Assembly (NCBI GenBank): GCA_016930535.1
Contig: JAFGGN010000046.1
Location: 124,001-188,000 of the forward strand
Origin: a bacterium
Lineage (GTDB): Bacteria > Zhuqueibacterota > QNDG01 > JAFGCO01
Direction: 5' to 3'
Length of the DNA: 64,000 bases
Shown piece by piece: positions 55,406 to 64,000 of the stretch (within the stretch, counting starts at the first letter, position 1; each line of letters starts with the position of its first letter). A program made the position numbers and the translations under genes. A model generated the notes under the pieces. It was not told the DNA's origin. It saw only the letters and a list, made by a program, of their open reading frames with translations, and searched no databases.

Positions 55406-55903
55406 CTATATTTTCACTCCCGAGAACAGCCATTGCGCGATGAGCCCGGCCACGGGCGGAAAAACAAGTGTGGATACGAACCGGATGACCGTGAACTTCC
55501 ATCCCAGAATACCGATTTCCATGGGAATACGGTTCACGGCCCACAGGGACCAGCCGGTGATGAACGCGACCATGGTGCCCACACCGGCGCCCGCCCTGAT
55601 GAAGCCGGCCACGACCGGCAGGCTCACGTAAGGGCCGCCCGGTGTCAGGGCACCCGCCACCGTACCGATCAGAATGCCTTTGAATCCCGATTCCGCACCC
55701 ACCCATCTCGAAATCAGATGCTGGGGCAGGAGGGCCTGTATCATACCGGCCACCACGAACGCCAGCAGCAGGAGCGGAAGCACCTGAAGGGTCATGGTCC
55801 AGGCGGATTTCAGACCCGTGACATGTTCGCCCTGACCGCGTATGAGGCCCAAAACGACCATGCCGACGGCCAGAACCGCCATAATGATAATGGGTATCAG
55901 CAT
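55406..55903 (-). CDS. Permease (DUF318-like)
   Basis: About 165 residues, roughly four to five helices. LPLLLLAFVVAGMIQALLPQHLISRWVGAESGFKGILIGTVAGALTPGGPYVSLPVVAG is the DUF318 signature with PGGPYVSLP. Only the length of a half-size permease; a longer family has two repeats. Start at 55903 with AGGAG upstream. The GC-rich sequence marks return to core DNA. Confidence 0.82.
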   Translation of the reverse strand: MLIPIIIMAVLAVGMVVLGLIRGQGEHVTGLKSAWTMTLQVLPLLLLAFVVAGMIQALLPQHLISRWVGAESGFKGILIGTVAGALTPGGPYVSLPVVAGFIRAGAGVGTMVAFITGWSLWAVNRIPMEIGILGWKFTVIRFVSTLVFPPVAGLIAQWLFSGVKI

Positions 55904-56015
55904 CTGAGATTGTCTCCTCTTGGAAATCAAGCCGTCCCCGTATTGAAGGTTGCCAACCGTCACCCGCACTTCACTCAGCCGGTATCACCTGCCCCCGTCG
56001 CCTGCCGTTCTTACT

Positions 56016-56085
56016 CTTTTTCCTTAATCTTTAATTTTATTTCTTTAATCTTTTCCTTGTTCTTCGTTCTTTGTTCTTTATTCTT
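56016..56085. repeat. Pyrimidine-rich degenerate repeat tract
   Basis: TTCTTTATTCTTGCTTTT and preceding units (TTCCTTAATC, TTTCTTTAATC, TTCTTCGTTC) make a T/C-rich stretch between the permease and the outer-membrane protein; on the minus strand it reads as repeated AAAGAACAAAGAACG. Its origin is unclear. Confidence 0.6.
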
Positions 56086-56089
56086 GCTT

Positions 56090-57349
56090 TTAAAGTTCCA
56101 TTCCAATTTCCGTGGCCACGATCAGGCCCTTGCTGCTGTTGCCCGTAACGAAACCGCGGTTCATGACGGCTACATCCCAGATGAAGCCGCCCGGACGCAG
56201 GCCGAAGCCGAATGACGTGCCGAATCCGAAGCGGCCGCCCAGGAGCACACCCATGCGGAGCGGCAGCCATTTGACCCTGCGCCATTCCGTGCCGAAGCTG
56301 AACTGGGGCACGGCATTCATCCATGCAGATGTGCCGAATCCCTGGGCATAATCGGCGGTCATGATAAAATCGCCTTCTTCATACATCGCGCCCATGCGCA
56401 GCTGAACCGGAAGGCGGGTCGAAAACCGGCTTCCGTCCTCAGACCAGGACGAATCCGCCACCAGATCCTCCTCGCCTTCTTTTTCTTCGAAATCGAGGGC
56501 GTCAACCGAGTCCGCATCGATGTATCCCATAACCTGCTTGATGTCCTTGTCCCAGGACAGATTGCCCAGCAGGTTGGACAGTGTCACGCCCACGGTCAGC
56601 TTGTCGTTAATCCTGGCACAGGAGCCCGCATCCAGGCTCCATCCCATGTTGCCGCTGGCGGTTCTCGCCTCGTAGTCTCCATGAATGTTGAATCCGAAAT
56701 CGTCAAAACGGACATCGAACTGGGATTTCTCGATTTTGGCGTATCCGAAACCGTATAAAAAGTTCAGCCTGCCTCCGACCGTTAAAATCTCGGCCCAGTC
56801 CGCCTCGATCTGATCGCCATATGAAAACCCCAGCAGGCCCACGCCCTCCCCGCCACCGTCGATGTCATCCATATTATAATCACGATACAGTTCATTGCCC
56901 TCGAAAATGAATTCGAAAATGGTTTTTTCGATGTTTGCATAACCGCCGAAATCACCGCCGATGGTTACGGCAAACCGGTTCACGGAGAATGACAGGGCCC
57001 GCACCGCGCCCCGAGCGCCGAACCGGAGCCCGCCATCCGGAATGCTGCTCATAATATCCGCCACATCGCTCCGTGACAGCGCCTTGCCCACGTACTTGTT
57101 GTACATGCCCTGCGTAAAACTGTTGTTCCCGATCTGTGCGCCGGCGGCTATAAAGGACATGGAGAACTTGGGGTTATCCGGAAGTCCCAGATTGGCCGGG
57201 TTCCAGTCCGCCGCATGCACGCCCCTGGCGAGCGCCGTATAGGCGCTTCCCATGCCCAGTGCCCTGGATGTCATCTGCGCCCGGACCGCTGAAGCGGCCA
57301 GAACAAGAACCAATACCGCTGTCAGTATGCATCCTGTCCGCTTTCTCAT
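56090..57349 (-). CDS. DUF5723-like outer-membrane beta-barrel protein
   Basis: 419 residues. Signal peptide ends AVRAQ. QMTSRALGMGSAYTALARGVHAADWNPANLGLP is the PorV/DUF5723-like opening. The rest is beta-rich with alternation, ending IVATEIGMEL. Probably an outer-membrane barrel in FCB bacteria. The ATG overlaps the stop of the preceding gene, so translation is coupled. Confidence 0.85.
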   Translation of the reverse strand: MRKRTGCILTAVLVLVLAASAVRAQMTSRALGMGSAYTALARGVHAADWNPANLGLPDNPKFSMSFIAAGAQIGNNSFTQGMYNKYVGKALSRSDVADIMSSIPDGGLRFGARGAVRALSFSVNRFAVTIGGDFGGYANIEKTIFEFIFEGNELYRDYNMDDIDGGGEGVGLLGFSYGDQIEADWAEILTVGGRLNFLYGFGYAKIEKSQFDVRFDDFGFNIHGDYEARTASGNMGWSLDAGSCARINDKLTVGVTLSNLLGNLSWDKDIKQVMGYIDADSVDALDFEEKEGEEDLVADSSWSEDGSRFSTRLPVQLRMGAMYEEGDFIMTADYAQGFGTSAWMNAVPQFSFGTEWRRVKWLPLRMGVLLGGRFGFGTSFGFGLRPGGFIWDVAVMNRGFVTGNSSKGLIVATEIGMEL

Positions 57350-58983
57350 TGCGCACCTCCTTCCTCATCTTCATCCTCATCCGGCAGCTTGGTATTCAGC
57401 GACAGCTGCATGCGCCCCCTGACCGTGATGTAATCTTCGGGATTCACCTTCACCATATCCAAGGTCGGATAAAGCGTGATCTGCATGCCGAAGTACACTT
57501 CGGGCGATTCGAACAGTCTCAACTCGTCCTTTTCGAGCACCAGATTCGATTCGTTGGCGGAGGGAGCGATCACGATATTCGGATTTTCCTTGGTTCCGGC
57601 TCCGCCGCCGACCGTTCCAGGCCGCAGGTCGATTTCCTTCACCACATCCGTCGGATGGCGCAGCAGCGGATCATAAATGGTGCTGTCCCCGCGTAAATTG
57701 GAAAAAATCAGCATGATTTTTCCCCCGACCGGAAAATGGTTGTCCGCAAACACCAGCAGTCCCGCATAATTCACATTGTCCCGTATGATCTCATTGAGCT
57801 GTTTTCCGTTGTCCTTATCCTGGGGATCCTCCCCCTCTTTCGGGGGGTCGTCATCCTCGTTCAGGTCCAGGGTGTCCACGGGAAGATCGTTCACCAGGTT
57901 CGGCGGGAATTCGAAAACAAGGGGAATCTGGATCATCGCAGTGGCCAGAATATAATCACCCTGTTTGATATCCAGCATGTGGTCGGGATCGTAACCGCCT
58001 CCGATCTGCATTTCCCCCTGGATTTCGAGATATTTCGGGTACAGATTGATCACATTGTCGAGCCCGACCAGGTTGATCGGATTGTCCCCGGTCACCAGGT
58101 CCAGCTGGGACATCGAAGCGGTCTCGGTCGCTCCGTTTTCACGCACGCCCCGGATTTCAAGGTCCACCTTGCCCGGCAGACTTTCAAATGTGTTAAAGAT
58201 GTTCAGCGTCGCCTTGACGGCGCCTACCCGCATGCCGTCCAGTTCTTCAGGAAGGTCGAGATCCTGTTTCACTTCCGCAAGAGGCACTTTCATGTCGTCC
58301 AGCCATCCCTGAAAACTGCTGACGGTCATATCGGTGATGGACATCTTGACCGTAACGAAATCAAGAACCGATTCCGGTGTTCCTTCGAATGTGGCCAGTA
58401 TGCCGTATTTGACCACATTTTTCCCGTTTTCGATCCTCGGCCTGAGACGCCAGCCCTGAAGATCTTCGAATTTATCCTTGATCTGATTGGGAGCCAGATT
58501 TTCAACGTGAAACGCGTACTTTTCACCGGTTTCGTCGAACAGGAAGGGCAGGATCACGGTCATATCGAGCTTGACATCCGTATTGTTCTGGATATTTAGC
58601 CGCAGATTGCCGGATTCAAGCTCAGCATCTTTGACGATCACGCTCTCGTTCAATGTGAGCTCGTGCCAGGTGGTATCCTGAAACGGAATCACGGGAATCT
58701 CACCGGTGGTATCCACCTTGCCGACATCCATGAACTCATCAACGCCCAAAGTATCGAATTTCTGCTCGTGAACGTAGAAAACAGTCCCATCCCCACCAAG
58801 AATCAGCTTCTTTTCATCATCGATCAGTTCCTGCATGGTATAGGTTTCGTTGATAAACGCAAACACATAATCCACGTCCCATGTCGGAGCCTCCGGATTC
58901 TTGAAGGAACACCGGAATGCAAGTGCGCTGAAGAAAAGCGCCAATACCAGGCCAGAGCCCGGACTTTTTCGAATCGTTCTCAT
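57346..58983 (-). CDS. Hypothetical FCB-type exported lipoprotein
   Basis: About 545 residues. An N-terminal hydrophobic stretch leads to a lipobox-like AFRCSF. Beta-rich, with an acidic tail DEDEDEEGG. Not recognised. GGAGGT precedes the ATG at 58983. It is coupled to the outer-membrane protein gene, so the two may form an envelope complex. Confidence 0.75.
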   Translation of the reverse strand: MRTIRKSPGSGLVLALFFSALAFRCSFKNPEAPTWDVDYVFAFINETYTMQELIDDEKKLILGGDGTVFYVHEQKFDTLGVDEFMDVGKVDTTGEIPVIPFQDTTWHELTLNESVIVKDAELESGNLRLNIQNNTDVKLDMTVILPFLFDETGEKYAFHVENLAPNQIKDKFEDLQGWRLRPRIENGKNVVKYGILATFEGTPESVLDFVTVKMSITDMTVSSFQGWLDDMKVPLAEVKQDLDLPEELDGMRVGAVKATLNIFNTFESLPGKVDLEIRGVRENGATETASMSQLDLVTGDNPINLVGLDNVINLYPKYLEIQGEMQIGGGYDPDHMLDIKQGDYILATAMIQIPLVFEFPPNLVNDLPVDTLDLNEDDDPPKEGEDPQDKDNGKQLNEIIRDNVNYAGLLVFADNHFPVGGKIMLIFSNLRGDSTIYDPLLRHPTDVVKEIDLRPGTVGGGAGTKENPNIVIAPSANESNLVLEKDELRLFESPEVYFGMQITLYPTLDMVKVNPEDYITVRGRMQLSLNTKLPDEDEDEEGGAQ

Positions 58984-59186
58984 ACACACCTCCAGTCAAA
59001 CCCGACGAACGCCGGTCGTGCGAGTGAATGGAATTAAGGTCCAAAACAATATATATTACAAACCCTGTGCCAAACCCGCCGGCCATACCTGCAACAAGGA
59101 TCCATTTGCGTCGCGTATCCGCTCCGGTGATCAGGTTTTTATATATCCGTACCGTCGCCGCCGGTTCATGACAAAACAGGCCGGCC

Positions 59187-60818
59187 CTACGCTTCATCCA
59201 TATGCGGGTACCTGTAATTCACCGGAGGAACGAAGTTTTCCTTGACCGTGCGGGGGGAAACCCAGCGCTGCAGGTTCAGCATGCTCCCTGCCTTGTCATT
59301 GGTTCCGGATGCCCTGGATCCGCCGAACGGCTGCTGTCCGACCACGGCCCCCGTGGGTTTGTCATTGATATAAAAATTGCCGGCCGCATTCTGGAGAATG
59401 TCCATGGCCATGACAATCGCTTTCCTGTCCGCGGCAAAGATTGCCCCTGTCAAACCGTACGGCGATGTTTCGTCACAGAGATGCAGGGTTTCTTCATAGG
59501 CCGCATCCTTGTATACGTAAACGGTCAGGACCGGACCGAAAATTTCCTCTTCCATCAGTTTGTGTTTGGGCGTTTTGGCCAGAACGAGCGTGGGTTCGAT
59601 GAAGTACCCTTTCGAATCATCGTAACCGCCGCCGAAAAGAATGTCCGAATCTCCGGATTCTGCGGCATACTTGATATATCCCGTAATGTCTTCGAATGCG
59701 CCTTTGTCGATCACGGCTCCCATAAAATTCGTAAAATCCTCGGGATTTCCCATCTTGATTTCAGCCATCATATCCGTCACCAGGGATTTCAGTGCCGGCC
59801 ACAGGGATTCCGGAATATAGGCCCTGGAAGCCGCCGAACATTTCTGCCCCTGATATTCGAATGCACCACGCACAAGTGCAACAGCCAGCGCCTGCACATC
59901 GGCGGACGCATGGGCGAACACGAAATCCTTGCCCCCGGTTTCACCCACGATTCGCGGCCACTGTTTATACTGCCGGACGCAGCGTCCCGTGGTTTTCCAG
60001 AGCTCACGAAACGTCGATGTCGATCCTGTGAAATGAATCCCGGAAAGATCCGGACTGGCGAGCACGGGATCCCCGACTTCACGGCCCGAACCGGGAACCA
60101 GATTGATCACACCGTCGGGCAGCCCCGCCGCACGGAGCAGTTCCATAATGAAATGGGCGATGTATACGGTCGACGAAGCCGGTTTCCACAGAACCACGTT
60201 GCCCATCATGGCCGGAGCGGTCGGCAGATTGCCCGCGATGGAAGCAAAATTGAACGGCGTGATGGCGAACACAAATCCCTCGAGCGGCCGCTGTTCCACA
60301 TAGTTCCAGACACCGCGCGACGAAGACGGCTGCTGCTGATAGATTTTCTGCATGTAAAACGGATTGATTCGTAAAAAATCGATCAATTCACAGGCTGAAT
60401 CGATTTCAGCCTGGTATACTGTCTTGCTCGCATTCAGCATATTGGCCGCGTTGAGTGCCGCCCGCCAGGGTCCGGACAGCAGCTCGGCAGCTTTGATAAA
60501 GATGGCAGCCCGGCCCTCGAGCGGTACGGCGGCCCATTCCTTTCTCACATTCAGCGCAGCCCCGATGGCCGCCTTGACCTCCGCCTCACCGCACAGATGA
60601 TATTCGCCGAGCACATGCGCATGGTCATGCGGACACACGCATTTTCCCGTTTTTCCGGTGCGTATCTCACGGCCTCCGATCCTGGCCGGAATCTCGAGCT
60701 TCTGAGATTTCAGCGCCTTGATTTTATCCTTCAGGGTCAGTTTTTCGGGACTGCCCGGTCCATAATGCAGCACGGATTCGTTCTTAGGAACCGGTACATT
60801 TAAAAAGGCATTCTGCAT
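59187..60818 (-). CDS. pruA: L-glutamate gamma-semialdehyde (P5C) dehydrogenase
   Basis: 543 residues, the usual length for the P5C dehydrogenase (ALDH4-type). The catalytic Cys is in FEYQGQKCSAASRAY and the Glu in VGETGGKDFVFA. FTGSTSTFRELWK and FGGSRASGTNDKAGS match the family. It oxidises glutamate semialdehyde to glutamate in proline breakdown. AAAGGAGG precedes the ATG at 60818. It stands alone; no putA-like gene is near. Confidence 0.94.
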   Translation of the reverse strand: MQNAFLNVPVPKNESVLHYGPGSPEKLTLKDKIKALKSQKLEIPARIGGREIRTGKTGKCVCPHDHAHVLGEYHLCGEAEVKAAIGAALNVRKEWAAVPLEGRAAIFIKAAELLSGPWRAALNAANMLNASKTVYQAEIDSACELIDFLRINPFYMQKIYQQQPSSSRGVWNYVEQRPLEGFVFAITPFNFASIAGNLPTAPAMMGNVVLWKPASSTVYIAHFIMELLRAAGLPDGVINLVPGSGREVGDPVLASPDLSGIHFTGSTSTFRELWKTTGRCVRQYKQWPRIVGETGGKDFVFAHASADVQALAVALVRGAFEYQGQKCSAASRAYIPESLWPALKSLVTDMMAEIKMGNPEDFTNFMGAVIDKGAFEDITGYIKYAAESGDSDILFGGGYDDSKGYFIEPTLVLAKTPKHKLMEEEIFGPVLTVYVYKDAAYEETLHLCDETSPYGLTGAIFAADRKAIVMAMDILQNAAGNFYINDKPTGAVVGQQPFGGSRASGTNDKAGSMLNLQRWVSPRTVKENFVPPVNYRYPHMDEA

Positions 60819-60910
60819 AGGTCGCCTCCTTTCGGGGAGCATTGGGTATCAAGGGAAAGTTGATCCATGTCCTGCGGACATTTAAATTTCAAAACTCAGA
60901 TGGTTCCGTA

Positions 60911-62518
60911 TCAATCCACCCGGTACGGAGCGTTCCAGTAAAATCGTGTGAGGCCCAGTGGTGTGCCGAACCAGATGTCGTCACCGTCCAGAAGCATCCA
61001 GCGGACGGAATCGTTCAGCAGCCCGTCTTTGACAGTATATTGTTTCCACCGGTCCTCATCGCGGATATATTTGAATACACCCTCATCCGTTCCCACCCAG
61101 ACACAGGTGTTGTCAGGAAGAATGCAGTGTATTCTCTCTTTCACGGGAAAATGCGAACCCGGAAATCCGGTCCATGTCTGTCCGGCACGGTCGAACATCT
61201 CCACACCGTCCGATGTGCCGAACCAGACTTCATGCCCGAACACGGCCACCGCCGTAATCTCCTGAGGCAGCATGCCGGCATATCCCTCGACCATTTCCCA
61301 CCGGTTATCCTGCGCAGTATAACGGGCAATGCCACGGTCCGTGCCGGCCCACACCCCGTCATCCACATCCAGCTGAAAAATACGCCGGTGATTCAGCCGT
61401 TCATCATTGACTTTTTTAATCACGCCGCTTGCCAGATGGACGCGGCTGAGACCGTATGCCGTACCCACCCACAACATGGTTTCATCCGTCGCCAGGCAGG
61501 TCACTTTGTCGTCCCATAATCCGTCCTGTTCGGTAAATGTGCGCCAGCTGTCTTCCTCCGGATCATACCTGGCCAGGCCGTCATCCGTAGCGAACCAGAC
61601 GGCCGATTCGAACGGAACGATCGCGTTGACTGCATCGCTTCTCAGGCCGGGTATGGTTTTGGCCTCGAAATAACGCCATGTGGAGCTTTCCATGTTCCAG
61701 TATGTGATACCGGGGGGTTCCGAGGCGACCGGATGTCCCCCCATCCACATGCCTTCGGAATCCCAGGCCATGGCGCAAATGTCGGATGAATACGGACCCG
61801 CCGCCTCAAAATCCAGGTCCAGCGTACGCTCATCCGCCCTGCCCGTTCCCAGACCCCACGTACTGATCCACCGGATCTGGTAAGGGTCCCTGACACAATC
61901 CGTGGCCGGATATTGACGCAGGTACATGTCCTGAATACCCGAGGGAACGAAGATATACTTCGGATCGAGAAAGTACCGGGAGTCCAGGCAGCTTCCGTGT
62001 TCGTGCCAGATCACATGATCACCGGACGGATCGACCTGATCAGCCCAGACAAAACCCGTGGTTCTGTCTATACGGTAAACAGCCTGGCCCGTCCCGGCCC
62101 ACACATAGGTGTCTCCCACTCCGAGCCGGATGGTGCGGGTCAGATCCGGAATCCCATGAATGGTTCTCCAGTATTCCGAGGCTGGTTCGCGATAACTGAT
62201 CCCGGCGGGTGTGGCACACCACAGATATCCGGAATTCCGGTCGAAGACGAGCGTTCCGACATCCCCATTCTCCAGACCGTCGCTGTAGGTAAACGGCCAG
62301 TCCCATTCGTGATGAAAAAGATGATAGCGCAGAATCCCTCCGGTCGTTCCAATATACACGGTCTCGTCACCGAGCGCCACGCTTGACTGAAAACGCAGAA
62401 CCGGATAACTGATCCAATCGCCGGGCCTGTAGTGGATGGATCGTTCAGGCACATCCGCCTGACCTGAAATCCGGAGAGCCGTGCCGAAGAGCGCAATTCC
62501 AATCAAGATTCTTTTCAT
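60911..62518 (-). CDS. Secreted beta-propeller (Reg_prop-like) protein
   Basis: 535 residues. Signal peptide ends ISGQA. Repeated WVGTDEGVFKYI, VWFGTSDGVEMFDRAGQTW, WVGTAYGLSRV and WAGTDRGIARYTAQDNRW units match the two-component-regulator propeller repeat. No histidine kinase domain follows. A free, exported propeller. It begins 12 bases after the GT-C gene stop. Confidence 0.85.
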   Translation of the reverse strand: MKRILIGIALFGTALRISGQADVPERSIHYRPGDWISYPVLRFQSSVALGDETVYIGTTGGILRYHLFHHEWDWPFTYSDGLENGDVGTLVFDRNSGYLWCATPAGISYREPASEYWRTIHGIPDLTRTIRLGVGDTYVWAGTGQAVYRIDRTTGFVWADQVDPSGDHVIWHEHGSCLDSRYFLDPKYIFVPSGIQDMYLRQYPATDCVRDPYQIRWISTWGLGTGRADERTLDLDFEAAGPYSSDICAMAWDSEGMWMGGHPVASEPPGITYWNMESSTWRYFEAKTIPGLRSDAVNAIVPFESAVWFATDDGLARYDPEEDSWRTFTEQDGLWDDKVTCLATDETMLWVGTAYGLSRVHLASGVIKKVNDERLNHRRIFQLDVDDGVWAGTDRGIARYTAQDNRWEMVEGYAGMLPQEITAVAVFGHEVWFGTSDGVEMFDRAGQTWTGFPGSHFPVKERIHCILPDNTCVWVGTDEGVFKYIRDEDRWKQYTVKDGLLNDSVRWMLLDGDDIWFGTPLGLTRFYWNAPYRVD

Positions 62519-62530
62519 ACTTGCCCTTTT

Positions 62531-63736
62531 TCAAATAATGCAGGTCAATATCAGGCAGAGCGGATAAACAAGTGCATGCACGATAATGCCCTTGGTTATT
62601 ATGTGCTTTCCGTTCGAGAGTCCGAATGCGGCGAGCCATAAAACGAGCGGCATCATGTAAAAAATATGGCGGAATTCGGTCTGGAAATGCCACCAGTTGT
62701 AATAAATGACAGAAATCACGGCGGTTCCGATCATGAGACTGAGTATTCCCGGAAAGCCCAGGTCGTGCTCCCTGATGTGCAGCCAGTTCAGACGGAAATA
62801 ATAAACCGTAAAACAGCCGAACAGGCATATCCACAGCACATATCCCGGCAGCCTGAGAAAGAACGGAATCAACAGCGTGTCGAATGGATAGACAAATCCG
62901 GTGAGCAGGCCCCGCACAAATTCAAAAATCATCGTGACTTTCAGCGTGTGGAGCGCGTCCTGCACCGGCCCGTGACTGACCGCAATACCGAAAACATCAT
63001 GATAAAGAAGCCCGTTGCGGATCAAAACCGGTGCAATGATCACGCATCCGGTTAACGCCGGAATGATCCAGTCCCGCCATCTCTTTTTCTGCAGCATGCC
63101 GGCCAGTAAATACGCGGCCACAACCGTGATCATGGACAACTTGATCCACAGCCCCAGACCGAGAACGAATCCCTCGATGAACCGGTTTGTATAACAGGAC
63201 ACGGAACGGTTTTTCTCAACGATCAGCATCAGCAGCACCAGAACCGCGATCCAAAGGAAAACATCGTTTCCGAACACCGAGGTGTGCCGCCAGTGGACCG
63301 GCATCAGGGCATACACCATGGTGAAAAAAAAGGCCGACTTGAGCAAGCCTGATTTCTGAAGAAACCGGTGGAACAGGATCAGGGTGATCAGACCCAGTAA
63401 GCAGGCGAAACACCTGCAGAAATACAGAAGTGCGTTCCCGTCCGGTGAAATCCGGAATGCTGAAGCCGCAACTGCGGTGAATATATAGGCAAGAGGCGGC
63501 TGATTATATTCAAATTCGTTGCGGACAAAGGCATCCGGTTCCTGAACATGATGCATTTGTACGGGCAGCGATCGATTCTGAATCAGGTAGCGGACATAAT
63601 TGACATGTGAGGCTTCATCGCTGAACGCCTGCAAACCGTGTGATTCCGGATTCCAGGATACCGGAGTCCGGAAAACGAGGAACACACGCAATATCAGCGA
63701 TATTGCCAGAAGTATAATCAGTTTTCTGTTCAGCAT
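62531..63736 (-). CDS. GT-C family membrane glycosyltransferase
   Basis: 401 residues, about ten membrane helices. The first extracytoplasmic loop has FSDEASHVNYV (acidic, like the DE motif in PMT/ArnT). YNQPPLAYIFTA follows, as in GT39-like enzymes. It probably transfers a lipid-linked sugar at the membrane. It is directly before the propeller gene. Confidence 0.82.
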   Translation of the reverse strand: MLNRKLIILLAISLILRVFLVFRTPVSWNPESHGLQAFSDEASHVNYVRYLIQNRSLPVQMHHVQEPDAFVRNEFEYNQPPLAYIFTAVAASAFRISPDGNALLYFCRCFACLLGLITLILFHRFLQKSGLLKSAFFFTMVYALMPVHWRHTSVFGNDVFLWIAVLVLLMLIVEKNRSVSCYTNRFIEGFVLGLGLWIKLSMITVVAAYLLAGMLQKKRWRDWIIPALTGCVIIAPVLIRNGLLYHDVFGIAVSHGPVQDALHTLKVTMIFEFVRGLLTGFVYPFDTLLIPFFLRLPGYVLWICLFGCFTVYYFRLNWLHIREHDLGFPGILSLMIGTAVISVIYYNWWHFQTEFRHIFYMMPLVLWLAAFGLSNGKHIITKGIIVHALVYPLCLILTCII

Positions 63737-63861
63737 ATACGCTTTGCGGACGATGGACTTCCCAAGAATCTGAATTCCCGGGATCGAATACGGTCCGCTC
63801 TGTGTCCGGTTACCAATCTCCTGAAACCGGTTCCCGTTCCTGAGGACGGATCCGGTCCGAA

Positions 63862-64000
63862 TCAGGGGGGATAGGGTCCGATGATATAGGGAATCACGGT
63901 GACCGTGGCCGTGTCCGTGTAATTGCCCCCCGCTGTTGTATAATACACCGCCGTGATGATTTCCGTTCCGGTTGTGGTGGTACTGGCCTGGAATAGGCCG
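63862..64000 (-). CDS. C-terminus of a Thr-rich Ig-like protein (partial)
   Basis: The minus frame reads FQASTTTTGTEIITAVYYTT and ends VIPYIIGPYPP before the TGA at 63862-63864. It is the last 46 codons of a protein whose rest is outside the window. The beta-strand-like repeat suggests an Ig/PKD-like domain. Confidence 0.6.
   Translation of the reverse strand, partial: GLFQASTTTTGTEIITAVYYTTAGGNYTDTATVTVIPYIIGPYPP

Noticed and set aside
1..64000. CRISPR array, prophage, or complete insertion sequence
   Set aside because: No direct repeats with equal spacers, no phage structural genes and no transposase were seen on either strand.

Overview
The window looks like chromosomal DNA of an uncultured-type bacterium of the FCB superphylum (inference). 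The pointers are secreted proteins ending in type IX secretion (T9SS) type A sorting domains (three clear cases), lamin-tail and FlgD-like domains, a DUF5723-type outer-membrane protein, and Bacteroidetes-like lipoproteins. Housekeeping genes have good Shine-Dalgarno sites, and several promoters match TTGACA-N17-TATAxT, so a generic sigma-70 applies. The phylum cannot be fixed from this sequence alone.

Layout. 0-8 kb (minus strand): information-processing genes: the start of recJ, the RNase P RNA, an RNase HI-like gene, a zinc-ribbon coiled-coil gene, tRNA(CAT), dnaG, mutS2, a CvpA-like gene, yqeY and rpsU. An AT-rich gap with DnaA boxes follows (7.94-8.42 kb). 8.4-27 kb (minus): a lamin-tail protein, YjbQ, a secreted M3 peptidase, a sodium/solute symporter with a secreted GH13 amylase-like enzyme, then a compact three-gene cassette (18.38-22.06 kb), a large lamin-tail/PLD exported protein, a methyltransferase and purine nucleoside phosphorylase. 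27.3-34.7 kb (plus): tightly packed bioY, EnvC-like, holB, ricT, metG, tatD, rsmA. 34.7-39.4 kb (minus): lipoproteins, an isochorismatase-like protein, an NTF2-like protein and a DUF3795 protein. 39.4-55.3 kb: an AT-richer accessory region with a truncated folD, a frameshifted gene, secreted carbohydrate-active enzymes, a SagB-like/CPBP pair, vapBC, and attC-like sites directly behind stop codons. 55.4-64 kb (minus): permease, outer-membrane/lipoprotein pair, pruA, a beta-propeller protein, a GT-C glycosyltransferase, and the end of a large Ig-like protein.

The most notable system is the cassette at 18378-22064. It encodes (1) a subtilisin-like S8 serine peptidase with no signal peptide, whose C-terminal tail holds eleven cysteines, ten of them in Cys-x-x-Ala-Pro repeats; (2) a radical SAM/SPASM enzyme with a fused N-terminal PqqD-like domain; and (3) a 107-residue protein that reads as a stand-alone copy of the peptidase's N-terminal domain. 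This layout resembles a ribosomally synthesised, radical-SAM-modified peptide (RiPP) system in which the precursor repeat is carried on a protease. That reading is inference from architecture; no chemistry can be read from the sequence.

A second theme is mobility. The strongest attC-like site (54317-54443) follows a DUF1801/YdeI-like gene pair, and a shorter one (47999-48052) follows a beta-lactamase-fold gene. No integrase gene is in the window, so these would be a CALIN-type (attC without integrase) cluster if they are real.
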